From Symbiodinium natans (Eukaryota > Sar > Dinophyceae > Suessiales > Symbiodiniaceae), in contig CAJNDS010002121.1 of the NCBI GenBank assembly GCA_905221605.1, positions 647,501 through 659,044 of the forward strand: DNA of 11,544 nt, in the 5' to 3' direction. Each line of letters begins with the position of its first letter. Within the stretch, counting starts at the first letter, position 1. Both the position numbers and the translations under genes were made by a program. Positions 1 to 7,570 of the stretch are shown piece by piece. Below the pieces are notes generated by a model. It saw only the letters and a program-made list of their open reading frames with translations, searched no databases and was not told where the DNA came from.

Positions 1-2763
1 CCGTGCTGTGGAGCGATCTCGTTCACTGGACCTGGGCGTGCAACATATTATAGTTTGCCACACCAATGGGAGGAGACTATGAAAGTGTTGCTTTCTTACG
101 CCAAGGGTCAGGGGTGCAACGTCTTCGAGTTTGCGAACATGGCTGGTGAGCTGCCCCTCTACGATGTGTACCACTTTCGGGAGGACAGGGAAAGCCGCAA
201 CCGCCTGGCAAACTACCTGGCAGCACTGACGGTTCTGGCCGCAGTGCAGGACATGGCCCAGCACATTCCGGAGGATATGCTGCAGGAGCTGGCCCGCGAT
301 TACCCCTTTCGCGAGGGAGGACGCTACAGAGTCCCTGTTGAGTTCGAGTCGGAATGGTCAAAAAGCACCGCCGGCTATCGCAACATGATTCGGGCACAGG
401 CCTTCGATCTGGAACCCTGGGAGATGACCATTGCTCCAGACATCGAACCATATGTGGAACTCTCCCAAGAGGAGATTGCTCGCGAGACGAGCAACTACCG
501 CTTGGGAGGCCACAAACAATGGCATCTAAGGCGAGATGCAGACGAGCGGTACCAGACCAAGGCTCGCGACGCTGATCTTGCGTCCCGAAAGGGAACGCCG
601 GCTTCGAGCTCAAAAGACCCCGAACCCGAGGGTGAGGGAAACATAGAGCTCGACAGTCGCTCGTTTGAGCAGGTCAAGCGCCGAGCACCGTGGGTCGTCC
701 CCTACCCCAAGGTGAAGTCGTCCAAAACCGAGAAGAGGGCTAGCCCTGCGAAAGCAGAGGCCGAGCCGTCTCTTTTCATTGACGACGTGGAAGACTACCA
801 CCTTGGGTGGTCCCGCTCAGAAGAACTCAATTTTGATGAGATGCGTGGAATCGACCGCAACGACTTCAACTCGATCCCGTTTGACGACCCCAGAATGGTC
901 CATGTGCTTCAGTCAGAATTGAAGCCTGAAGAGGAAGCCGACATTCCCCATTACATGATGAAGGGGATCACTGGCTTGGTCAGGGGCCATCGCTCGGGGC
1001 GGTCGTGGGATCGAACATGGATGCTCGTTGACGAGCTCATCGACATCGTCTTGAAGCGGTACAAGGTTCTCTTAGGGACAAGAAGCATCTTCTCGATTGT
1101 CTATCATGACAACAAAGCGAGATTCTCACTTCGGTGTATGCCAGATGCTCTTCGCTCCAAGGCACTCGGTCAGGACCTTTACCCGGTCTGGATCCACTGT
1201 GCCCAGGGCCACGCACAAGCGGCCCGGGACCGCTTCACCGACAATGACCTCGCAGTGTCCTGGCTTAGCCCTCAGAGTACGGAGGAGATCGGGGATACCG
1301 CCACCTTCGCAGGTAGGCCGCTATTACCTATTGAAAAATGCCCTCCTCGATTGTACCACAGGACTACCCGAGACGCTGCGTTGGCGATTGTTGAGGGGTC
1401 GATGAAACCCGGGTTTGGAGACTCAGGCAAGGCACACAACTATTTTGCCTTAGCAGCACTTGAGGATCTCCAGGTCAAAAGTGGCGTGCGTGCTGACCTG
1501 CCCATTGAGATCGTCTATGAGACGAAGCTTGTGTTGCAACACGCTTGGCTTTTCATCTCCGAGAGTGACGGCGTCCTATGTTCAGAAGAAGTCCCAGGCA
1601 CATGTGCGCTCTATGTGCGTGACACTAGGGACGGATCCTACATTTGGACCAGGCCGTCAACCGAAGGGTCATCTCGCCCAGCTAACGCTGAGGCCGATGA
1701 TCCAATGGAGACTGATCAGCCACCCATGTCTCGCACTTCAAGCGCTGCGGCCATCGACACAACCATCGTCGTGGAGGATGCAGTGGCTGAAGATGAAGCT
1801 GCGACAACTGAGCAAGCCAGCGGCACAAGCTATGCGAAAAGGGTATGCCCTAAGTGCGCGCACGACTACCTCATTGGCCAGACCCTTTGCATCCATTGTG
1901 GTCAGTCCTTCATTGCTCCTCGTTCCCAACTGCATCGCAGGAAGCTGCAATCAGCACGTTACTTCGCAAAGGAATGTGCTGCAGCATCGTTGGGCCGGCA
2001 CCATCGGGACCTCTCGGACAGCGACGTCCTCCAGGAGATGCGGAGAGACGCGGGTACCCGTGGAGCCATTTCGCCTGAGGCCGAAACGCTTGCTAAAGCA
2101 AAGCAAATGGCCAAGCGTGCACGTAATTTGGGCTTCGAGGGCATAATGGACAGGTTCCGCGGTGACGCACAGTTCGCACTCCAAATGATTGACCAAGGTC
2201 ATGGAGTTGACGACATGCGTGTGTTCCAACTGCTAATTAACGCCGCTCTGCTAAATGAAGGAAGAACTGAGGCACAACGTCGCCTAGGGGTAGGATCCCA
2301 TGGCACTGGTGCCCGCTTCCAGGCGGATAATCCGTTTACTACAGCACGGCTGATTTTCGTGAGTTGCACGCCTCAGGAGTTGATTGCTGCGGGTCTAGCG
2401 ACCTCGCCGGACGATCCTGCCTTCGTTGTGTCTTGGATCGGGGCCATCATGAGCGTGGAGGACTTCATCCAGATCCTTGCGAAGTCCGACACGATTCATC
2501 GCTTGGTCACCTTTGCTGGCACGGAATCGACCAAAGGCAGCTCTCGATGGTCCCTCGATGAGAATCGGGCTTGGGTTCTCGACCTCATCAGCAAGAACCA
2601 AGGGCCAGCGGAGAGAGCTTACCTGGCGAAGGACGAGGATGCCCGGCGGTCACGTGAGGCGCAGGCAAAGATTGCATCAGCCAAGTCGAGGGGAAAGGGC
2701 GAGCGGAACCGTGCCCCACGCTATGAGTGGACGGATAGCTACCGCCAGGGGGGACGATGGTGA
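1..2763 (+). CDS. Divergent Tpt1/KptA (RNA 2'-phosphotransferase-like) protein with zinc ribbon, 5'-partial
   Basis: The frame is open from the left edge to TGA at 2761-2763 (920 codons), so the true start probably lies upstream; the first in-window ATG is at 79. Residues are counted from the edge. Residues 1-315 are unrecognised and include a charged, Ser/Glu/Lys-rich linker near 195-255. Residues about 317-540 resemble Tpt1/KptA, which removes the 2'-phosphate from spliced tRNA using NAD+: RGH (328-330), DNKARF (370-375), IHCAQGH (398-404), LYHRT (451-455), KAHNYF (477-482) and a DGV...VP ending (523-532). The family normally has adjacent Arg-His, an Arg before the QGH/GHS motif, and an Arg before HVH; here these read R-G-H, His and Lys, so catalysis is doubtful. 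An acidic, low-complexity linker (about 554-612) leads to a CX2C-X10-CX2C zinc ribbon (Cys 616, 619, 630, 633). The tail (about 876-920) is basic. Ordinary Tpt1 proteins are roughly 200-300 residues, so this is a large fusion. No intron is evident. Fold call fairly firm; function uncertain. Confidence 0.85.
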   Translation, partial: PCCGAISFTGPGRATYYSLPHQWEETMKVLLSYAKGQGCNVFEFANMAGELPLYDVYHFREDRESRNRLANYLAALTVLAAVQDMAQHIPEDMLQELARDYPFREGGRYRVPVEFESEWSKSTAGYRNMIRAQAFDLEPWEMTIAPDIEPYVELSQEEIARETSNYRLGGHKQWHLRRDADERYQTKARDADLASRKGTPASSSKDPEPEGEGNIELDSRSFEQVKRRAPWVVPYPKVKSSKTEKRASPAKAEAEPSLFIDDVEDYHLGWSRSEELNFDEMRGIDRNDFNSIPFDDPRMVHVLQSELKPEEEADIPHYMMKGITGLVRGHRSGRSWDRTWMLVDELIDIVLKRYKVLLGTRSIFSIVYHDNKARFSLRCMPDALRSKALGQDLYPVWIHCAQGHAQAARDRFTDNDLAVSWLSPQSTEEIGDTATFAGRPLLPIEKCPPRLYHRTTRDAALAIVEGSMKPGFGDSGKAHNYFALAALEDLQVKSGVRADLPIEIVYETKLVLQHAWLFISESDGVLCSEEVPGTCALYVRDTRDGSYIWTRPSTEGSSRPANAEADDPMETDQPPMSRTSSAAAIDTTIVVEDAVAEDEAATTEQASGTSYAKRVCPKCAHDYLIGQTLCIHCGQSFIAPRSQLHRRKLQSARYFAKECAAASLGRHHRDLSDSDVLQEMRRDAGTRGAISPEAETLAKAKQMAKRARNLGFEGIMDRFRGDAQFALQMIDQGHGVDDMRVFQLLINAALLNEGRTEAQRRLGVGSHGTGARFQADNPFTTARLIFVSCTPQELIAAGLATSPDDPAFVVSWIGAIMSVEDFIQILAKSDTIHRLVTFAGTESTKGSSRWSLDENRAWVLDLISKNQGPAERAYLAKDEDARRSREAQAKIASAKSRGKGERNRAPRYEWTDSYRQGGRW

Positions 2764-3459
2764 TACCACTCCCCCCGCCCCTTCGAGCTGTAGTACCACA
2801 TTTTTATCAATGAAGCCGAGTTGCAGGCAAATCCGATTGATATCGCCCCGCTAACGCGGAGGCCAATACTCATTGTTGCTTTGCACAAGTAGAAAGATGA
2901 ACCTTCTTTTTGCCTAATTTCCAACTGGTCACATCGTGACAACTCCGAAGCTACCGGCGCCGCAATTCGATTTAACGGCTGACGGTACCAATTCGATCCT
3001 CACCTCCGGGTTTGACGCGATCGTTGGAGTTTATAAGTGCAAGCATATTCGGACTTTTGTTTGCCCTCGGAGCAAAAACTGAATTCGCATGTGTTTGACG
3101 TGCTGCCGTGTGAGCATGTCTTAACAAACACAAACACTTTTCTACCCCTGCGAGGTGATCACTTGCCCGTCGCAAGACGAGGCCGATGTGCGCTTAGCGA
3201 TGTTTCAGGGTTGCAGTGCAGTCCGCCTTCCCATTGCCAATACTCGGCGAGGGGGGTGTAGTTTTGCATTGTGATAACCCTTGCATTTTAACATCATGTG
3301 CATATCGTCCCGTTGCATTACCTCGCAAGCCCTCTGCAGTAGAAAAATAGAGCGTAGCTCCTGCATGGCTTAACGGTTTGGTTGCCTCAGTGCTTGTGAT
3401 TACAACCTGGTATTTCCCTGATAACTATATTAGGCACTGCAGGGATTCGTTGGGGATGC
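2764..3459. other. Non-coding 3' flank of the KptA-like gene
   Basis: After the stop codon the sequence loses coding character. Short open frames occur on both strands, but none has a recognisable motif or clear codon bias. No AATAAA polyadenylation signal is seen close to the stop. The first 100-200 bases are presumably 3' UTR. Telomere-like GGGTT motifs begin only near 3460. I see no RNA gene here. Confidence 0.5.
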
Positions 3460-3522
3460 TCTGGGTTGGGTACTCTAGGGTTGGGCACTCTAGGGACTCC
3501 GTATGTAGGACCTTTTGGGTTT

Positions 3523-3562
3523 GTAGGGTTTAGGGTTTAAGGGTTGGGGTTCAGCGTTCAGG
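3523..3562 (+). repeat. Degenerate TTTAGGG repeats
   Basis: A short block of G-strand telomere-like units (GTAGGG, TTTAGGG, TTTAAGGG, TTGGGG, TTCAGGGG) begins the mosaic proper. It follows isolated GGGTT and CTAGGG motifs from 3460 onward. Confidence 0.6.
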
Positions 3563-3762
3563 GGCCAGGCTCCTCGGTTCAGGTTTTGTCTTCGGGCTTT
3601 GTGGGTCTTTCTCGCATGGTTTAGAGAAGCCGCCGTGGATCATCTGCTGTTTTTTTTGGAGGGTGCTTTGCTGGGCTTAAGGGCTTAAGCTCTGGACCCC
3701 AAAGTCTCCGTTCCTGAGGACAGCTTTTGGCGCGGTTGTGGGGTGATTGCAACATTAGCGAA

Positions 3763-3920
3763 ACCCCAAACTCTACTCTAAACCCTCACGCTCTTAGAAA
3801 CTCTGAGCTCGAACCCCCAAATCTTCAACCCTGGAACCCAGAACCCTAAAAACCTTAACTCAAAACACCTCCCCCCCTCTTTGTGGAAGCTGCAGACTCC
3901 GAACTCTGAACCCTAAACCA
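3763..3920 (-). repeat. Decayed CCCTAAA repeats
   Basis: C-strand units such as CCCCAAA, CTCTAAA, CCCTCA, CCCTGGAA, CCCTAAAAA and CCCTGAA are mixed with unrelated bases. This is an old, heavily mutated telomere-like tract in the opposite orientation to the exact block that follows. Confidence 0.6.
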
Positions 3921-3972
3921 TCATTACTATGATGAATATGATGATGATTCTTTTTGATTCTGCGTGGGACTC

Positions 3973-4042
3973 TTAGGGTTTAGGGTTTAGGGTTTAGGGG
4001 TTTAGGGTTTAGGGTTTAGGGTTTAGGGTTTAGGGTTTAGGG
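3973..4042 (+). repeat. Near-perfect TTTAGGG array, 10 units
   Basis: Ten consecutive G-strand units span exactly 70 bases. The first is TTAGGG, the fourth is TTTAGGGG, and the other eight are exact TTTAGGG. The block ends abruptly at GCTCC, where a 65-base unique island begins. Confidence 0.95.
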
Positions 4043-4107
4043 CTCCTTGCCAGGGAACTGTCATCCGAAGCAGGCCAGCCAGGGAGGGGCCACGGAGAAG
4101 GGTGGGG

Positions 4108-4236
4108 CTAAACCCCAAGTCAGCCCAAGCCCTAAACCTAAACCCCAAGCCCTAGACCCTAAAACCCAATAGCCTAAATTTAAACCCTAAACCCCTAAAC
4201 CCCTAAACCCCTAAACCCCTAGACCCAAAACCCCAA
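4108..4236 (-). repeat. CCCTAAA array with CCCCTAAA variants
   Basis: This C-strand block includes a run of CCCCTAAA octamers around 4190-4220 and several decayed units. Together with 3973-4042 it forms a G-strand-then-C-strand pair about 65 bases apart. That is the arrangement expected at a telomere-telomere fusion, and it could also fold as a long imperfect hairpin. Confidence 0.85.
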
Positions 4237-4440
4237 CTATCTGTTTTTTTTACCCTGCAATGCACCGAACACCCCTGGCCTGAATCCGACTCCTGTTTCT
4301 GAGCTAGCAGTTCAGTTGAGCCTTTCGTTGTTCTCTCCTTTGTGCTCCCTGGTTGCTGCCGAAGTAAGACCGCCCGCAGGATAGCGCAAGAGCGCGAGGA
4401 AAGCATCAGGCAGCGCTGCGTGGTTTAGGGTTGAGGAGTT
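4237..4440. other. Unique island between telomere-like blocks, no gene called
   Basis: About 200 bases of ordinary-complexity sequence with a T-run at 4243-4250. A minus-strand frame is open here and reads fairly protein-like, but it runs into telomere-like repeat at its start and matches nothing I recognise. Confidence 0.4.
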
Positions 4441-4688
4441 AAAGGGTGCTGGGTCGGGGCTTTTGGGTTTTGGCTCAGGCACCCCTAACGTGCACCACCT
4501 CAAACCACCAGGCCTTTCAAGCCCAAACCCGAAATGCCAAGTCCGAAAGTTGTAACAATAAGTAACAACCAAAGACCTTGAACCCTAAACCTTTAACGAA
4601 CTTGCCTAGAACCAGTGACTTTCAGAATTCAAGAGAGATTCAGAACTTGAATGAGGCAGAGGCCCGACGACAAGAAGAGGGCTTTGCA

Positions 4689-4819
4689 AGAAAGGCTGAT
4701 GCTTGGAGGTTCATGGGTAGTTCTAAGTAGGGCTATAAGAATGGTAACTGTCCTTATCACCCTATTAATAAGGGCATTCACAACCCTACTTGTACCTGCC
4801 CATGAACCTCCAAGTAGCC
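4689..4819. mobile_element. 131-bp inverted-repeat element (MITE-like) with possible TTGCA target duplication
   Basis: The two ends are inverted copies of about 38 bases. The left arm (4694-4732) and the right arm (4782-4819, reverse-complemented) share an uninterrupted CTTGGAGGTTCATGGG core and both continue to AAGTAGGG, with a few mismatches and a 3-base gap. TTGCA occurs at 4684-4688 and again at 4820-4824, consistent with a 5-bp target-site duplication. The interior is AT-rich, contains the near-palindrome CCCTATTAATAAGGG, and encodes nothing. Such short non-coding inverted-repeat elements are usually moved by a transposase encoded elsewhere. The duplication is short, so it could be chance. 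Confidence 0.6.
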
Positions 4820-4927
4820 TTGCAGCTGGCGGGATGGCCATCCTCAAGAGCTGCGCAGAGCGCACGCGGAGTCCGAGAAAGATGAAAACCAACGCAATCC
4901 GCACCGACATGCACCCTGGGGCTCCAA

Positions 4928-4997
4928 CCCTAAACCCTAAACCCTAAACCCTAAACCCTAAACCCTAAACCCTAAACCCTAAACCCTAAACCCTAAA
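4928..4997 (-). repeat. Perfect CCCTAAA array, 10 units
   Basis: Ten exact C-strand heptamers run without an error over 70 bases. Further decayed units continue to about 5034, including a CCCTAAACCC near 5024. The lack of errors suggests recent addition or active homogenisation compared with neighbouring decayed blocks. Confidence 0.97.
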
Positions 4998-5097
4998 TAA
5001 ACCCCTAAGACACAAGAAGTCTAAACCCTAAACCCGAAAACCCAAGTTCAGGGCTGAGAGCCGACTTCTTACATAAGGGACTTTCAGCGCACTAGGA

Positions 5098-5308
5098 TCT
5101 CCCAAACCCTAAATCCTACCCCTAAACCCTAAACCCCAGATAAGAAGCAGAATCGATCCTCCAGGGACACCCCAAAAGGGAGGCTGAAGCCCGTTAAAAA
5201 AATAAAATCTCAACTCCCCTAAACCCTGAACTCCCCTGAACCCTCAAGCCCATTCAAGCCCTAAACCCATCGGGATTAGGGTTTAGGGTTTCGGGCTTAG
5301 GGCTTATG
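5098..5308. repeat. Decayed telomere-like block that switches strand
   Basis: CCCTAAA-type units (5103-5137, 5217-5268) give way at about 5274 to GATTAGGGTTTAGGGTTTCGGG on the opposite strand. The switch occurs within about 10 bases, which marks a junction between pieces of opposite orientation. Confidence 0.7.
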
Positions 5309-5337
5309 AGCTTTGGTCAGGGCTGGGGTCTGAGGGC

Positions 5338-5478
5338 TTTAAACCCTAAACCCTGGACCCTCCCAAACCCAAGTGTCAGGGTGTGCGTAAAGTTGAACAA
5401 ACCCTAAACCCTAAAGCCTAAACCCTAAAACCCTAAACCCTAAACCCTAAACCCTTAACCCTTAACCCTTAACCCCCC
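5338..5478 (-). repeat. CCCTAAA array with CCCTTAA variants
   Basis: A short block at 5338-5360 precedes a denser one from 5399. The dense part has about eight CCCTAAA-type units, one CCTAAAG and one CCCTAAAA variant, and ends in three successive CCCTTAA units and a C-run. Confidence 0.85.
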
Positions 5479-5518
5479 GCCAGGCGTATTCAGAGCCAGG
5501 TCCACGAAGTGAACCAGA

Positions 5519-5542
5519 TTTTCCGCGATTTGGTACCTGGGC
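5519..5542 (+). repeat. Dispersed ~23-bp motif, copy A
   Basis: The sequence reads close to the shared form CCGCGATTTGGCGCCTGG with TTTT before it. It matches copies at 5798-5820 and 5886-5908 at about 20 of 23 positions each. It lies 20 bases before a G-strand telomere-like block. Confidence 0.65.
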
Positions 5543-5561
5543 TGCTGGTGTTTTTTGGCTT

Positions 5562-5672
5562 TGGGGTTTAGGGTTTAGGGTTTAGGGTCTAGGGTTTAGG
5601 GTTTAGGGTTTAGGGTTTGGGGTTTGGGGTTTGGGGTTTAGGGTTTAGGGTTTAGGGTTAGGGTCTGGGGTC
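5562..5672 (+). repeat. TTTAGGG array with TTTGGGG variants
   Basis: About fifteen G-strand units are present. They include one TCTAGGG, three consecutive TTTGGGG units and a TTAGGG. The clustering of the three TTTGGGG units suggests local duplication rather than random decay. Confidence 0.9.
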
Positions 5673-5689
5673 TGCAGGGTTCAGATGCC

Positions 5690-5769
5690 TTGTACTCACA
5701 GTCCTTAATTAGTTAGGGATTAGAGTACCCCCCCCCATTAATAATCCCTATTAAGGACTGTTTGTATAA
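5690..5769. repeat. 80-bp inverted-repeat (hairpin) element
   Basis: A perfect 12-base inverted repeat, ACAGTCCTTAAT at 5698-5709 and ATTAAGGACTGT at 5750-5761, extends outward to roughly 20 bases per arm with three mismatches. The loop holds a run of nine C. The flanking sequence is telomere-like. It may be a second non-coding mobile element; it shares AT-rich TTAATA motifs with the element at 4689-4819, but a relationship is unproven. Confidence 0.55.
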
Positions 5770-5797
5770 GGGTGAACATCCGGGGTCTGGGTTTTGG

Positions 5798-5820
5798 TTT
5801 TCCGTGATTTGGCGCCTGGA
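5798..5820 (+). repeat. Dispersed ~23-bp motif, copy B
   Basis: Second copy of the CCGYGATTTGGCGCCTGG motif. It sits shortly before the telomere-like block at 5830, as copy A does before its block. Confidence 0.65.
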
Positions 5821-5829
5821 CAAGGCTCA

Positions 5830-5878
5830 GGGTTTAGAGTCTTTAGGGTTTTAGGGTTTAGGGTTTAGGGTTTCGGGT
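5830..5878 (+). repeat. TTTAGGG array, degenerate
   Basis: Six or seven G-strand units, including TTTAGAG, TTTTAGGG and TTTCGGG variants. It ends directly before copy C of the dispersed motif. Confidence 0.8.
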
Positions 5879-5885
5879 TCCGGTG

Positions 5886-5908
5886 ATTTCCGCGATGTGG
5901 CGCTTGGG
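5886..5908 (+). repeat. Dispersed ~23-bp motif, copy C
   Basis: Third copy, reading CCGCGATGTGGCGCTTGG in its core. It lies directly after a telomere-like block rather than before one. Confidence 0.6.
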
Positions 5909-5986
5909 CGAGGAAGGGTCTGGAGTGAGTTTAGGATGAGGAGCGAGTCGTCAGGTCAGGTGTTTCTTTTGGCGTGTCTGGGTTTT

Positions 5987-6010
5987 CTGCGGGGAGCTAC
6001 TCCCCTGCAG
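5987..6010. repeat. Compact GC-rich hairpin
   Basis: CTGCGGGGAG and CTCCCCTGCAG form a 10-bp stem with a single bulged A and a 3-base loop. No T-run follows, so it is not an evident terminator. It stands alone in a 300-base island (5909-6195) in which I see no gene. Confidence 0.45.
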
Positions 6011-6200
6011 GAGCCACACGCGAGGACATACTTAGGGCATGATTGAGGCTAGCTGGGTAGTAGGCAGCCCCCCCCCAAAGCCTGTAAGGGTTGTGGGTGC
6101 AAGGGGTGGACCAATGAAGCGTGCGTCTTGAGTTCGAGAACCAGATAGTCATCAGTTAGGGGCTGGCTTCCGCACCTGCTTGCCTTTGTGCCTTTTACCC

Positions 6201-6478
6201 TAAACTCCCCCCCCTCTCCCCCCACCCCCCCCCCCCCCCCCAACCCCACAAACCCCCACAACCCCCACAACCCCCCACAACCCCCCCAACCCCCACAACC
6301 CCCACACCCCCACAACCCCCCCAACCCCCACACCCCACAACCCCCCACAACCCCCACAACCCCCACCCCCACCCCCACAACCCCCACACCCCCACCCCCA
6401 CACACAACCCCCCAACCCCACAACCCCACAACCCCCACCCCCCCAACAACCCCCCCCACCCCCACCCCCCCCCCCCTC
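6201..6478. repeat. C-rich minisatellite, A and C only
   Basis: From 6218 to 6476 (259 bases) the + strand contains only A and C, mostly C4-C7 runs separated by A, AA, ACA or ACAA; one C-run reaches 17. The other strand is therefore pure G/T with many G-runs, suited to G-quadruplex formation. Long frames run through it in several phases on both strands, but they are low-complexity Pro/Thr or Gly/Val/Trp strings and not genes. Confidence 0.95.
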
Positions 6479-6689
6479 CGCCGCCCCTCGCCTCGCAAAA
6501 CACAAAGGCCTGAATAAGCTTCACTAAACATTTGCGAAACTCAAAAATGCCTTCAACGGCAACCTGAACCTTTTTTCCGAAGCCCTGAACTAAACCCTGC
6601 AAGCCCTTGAAGCGCGGCCAAGGCGTCGATTGTCCACGAGCAGGGTCACGATATCGAAAGTATAGCCGCCTGGCAGAGAGCTGGCAATG

Positions 6690-6895
6690 GGGGTTAAGGG
6701 TTAGGGTTTGCCCGGATCCCCTAAATGCTTGAACCCTACTTACTCCTCAGCCTTAAACTCCTAGCTTCCTACCAGTTACCCTGAGGCTTCAATCGTTTAG
6801 GGTTCAGCGGCATGGGTTTAGGGTTCGGGCTTAGGACTTAGGGTTTAAAGTGGGTTTAGGGTTTAGGTTTTCGGGGTTCGGGGCTCAGGGGCTTA
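6690..6895 (+). repeat. Decayed TTTAGGG tracts
   Basis: Scattered GGTTAAGGGTTAGGGTTT (6691-6709) and a denser stretch from 6796 carry TTTAGGG, TTCGGG, TTAGGAC and TTTAAAG variants. Ordinary sequence lies between them. Confidence 0.65.
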
Positions 6896-7390
6896 GGACA
6901 GCAGTGGCTCTCACTCAAACCCACATCTCGAACCCCGCAGCATGTTCAAACCTCTTAGGCTGAAACCCGGTATTAACCTGTCAACCCTAAGTCCCATCAG
7001 CCCTTGCATCCGTTCCTCCTAACAATAAAACACCCCCCGCCCCCCCAAAAAATAAAAAAAATAAAAAACAAGCTACAACCAGAAGAACAGCCCTGAGCCA
7101 AAAGCCCGGTGCGGCAGTCGTCCCTTTCAAAATCTCTCCAGAATTATAGGGGAAGGGGGCAGGGGGGGGGGAGCCTGAAACCTTGTAGCCCTAAAGCTTG
7201 CAACTTGCTTTCTATGACTGAGCCAGCAGGTTACGAGGACAGGATGTTTGGATAAGAACCCCTTACTAAACGCCCTTTAGGGTTTCTTGTACTACGGGGG
7301 TTGGGACGGGGGGGGGGGAGTGGAGGGTGCGTTTGAAGTTAGGGGGGGGGGCTTGGACCCTGCAGCGTTTAGAGTTTTAGGGTTTTATGG
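6896..7390. other. Island with homopolymer-rich tracts, no gene
   Basis: A mixed stretch holding a C-run/A-rich segment (7031-7070), G-runs at about 7161-7171, 7309-7318 and 7342-7350, and a few TTTAGGG-like scraps. A frame is open across 7287-7538 but is interrupted by homopolymers and lacks protein-like composition. Confidence 0.5.
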
Positions 7391-7463
7391 TCCTAGGCCC
7401 TTTTTTCCTTTTTTTGGGGATAAGCCCCTTAAAACCAAAAAGGGTACCCTTTTTTTTCCTAGG
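7391..7463. repeat. Nested palindromes bounded by CCTAGG
   Basis: TCCTAGG occurs at both ends. Inside is an 18-base perfect palindrome centred on GGGTACCC (7437-7454). In addition, CCC-T-run-CC-T-run near 7398-7415 can pair imperfectly with TTAAAACCAAAAAGGG near 7429-7444 around a GGGG/CCCC stem. It may be a small hairpin element or only decayed low-complexity DNA. Confidence 0.45.
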
Positions 7464-7570
7464 TTCCTCCCGGGTCTAGTAGGGCTTAGCATCAAACTCC
7501 TCAGCAGCCTCTTGGGCCATCCAGGAACACACCGCTGACTCAGCCTCACGCGAGACCAAGCAGGCGACGA

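Noticed and set aside
77-613. 178-codon minus-strand open frame inside the KptA-like gene
   Set aside because: It is antisense to a frame with much better protein composition and recognisable motifs; its Cys/Pro/Arg-rich translation is typical of a GC-rich shadow frame.
3355-3420. Possible tRNA-like segment
   Set aside because: No consistent acceptor stem, A box or B box could be found; TTCGA-containing sites elsewhere (about 3806, 6131, 6924) also fail the B-box pattern.
4629-4947. Two opposing open frames (93 and 98 codons) with similar LGGSW segments
   Set aside because: Their resemblance is produced by the inverted-repeat element at 4689-4819 read from both sides, not by a gene pair.
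6049-6602. Open frames rich in Pro/Thr (+) or Gly/Val/Trp (-) across the C-rich tract
   Set aside because: They are translations of an A/C-only repeat, open in several phases on both strands, with no non-repetitive domain.
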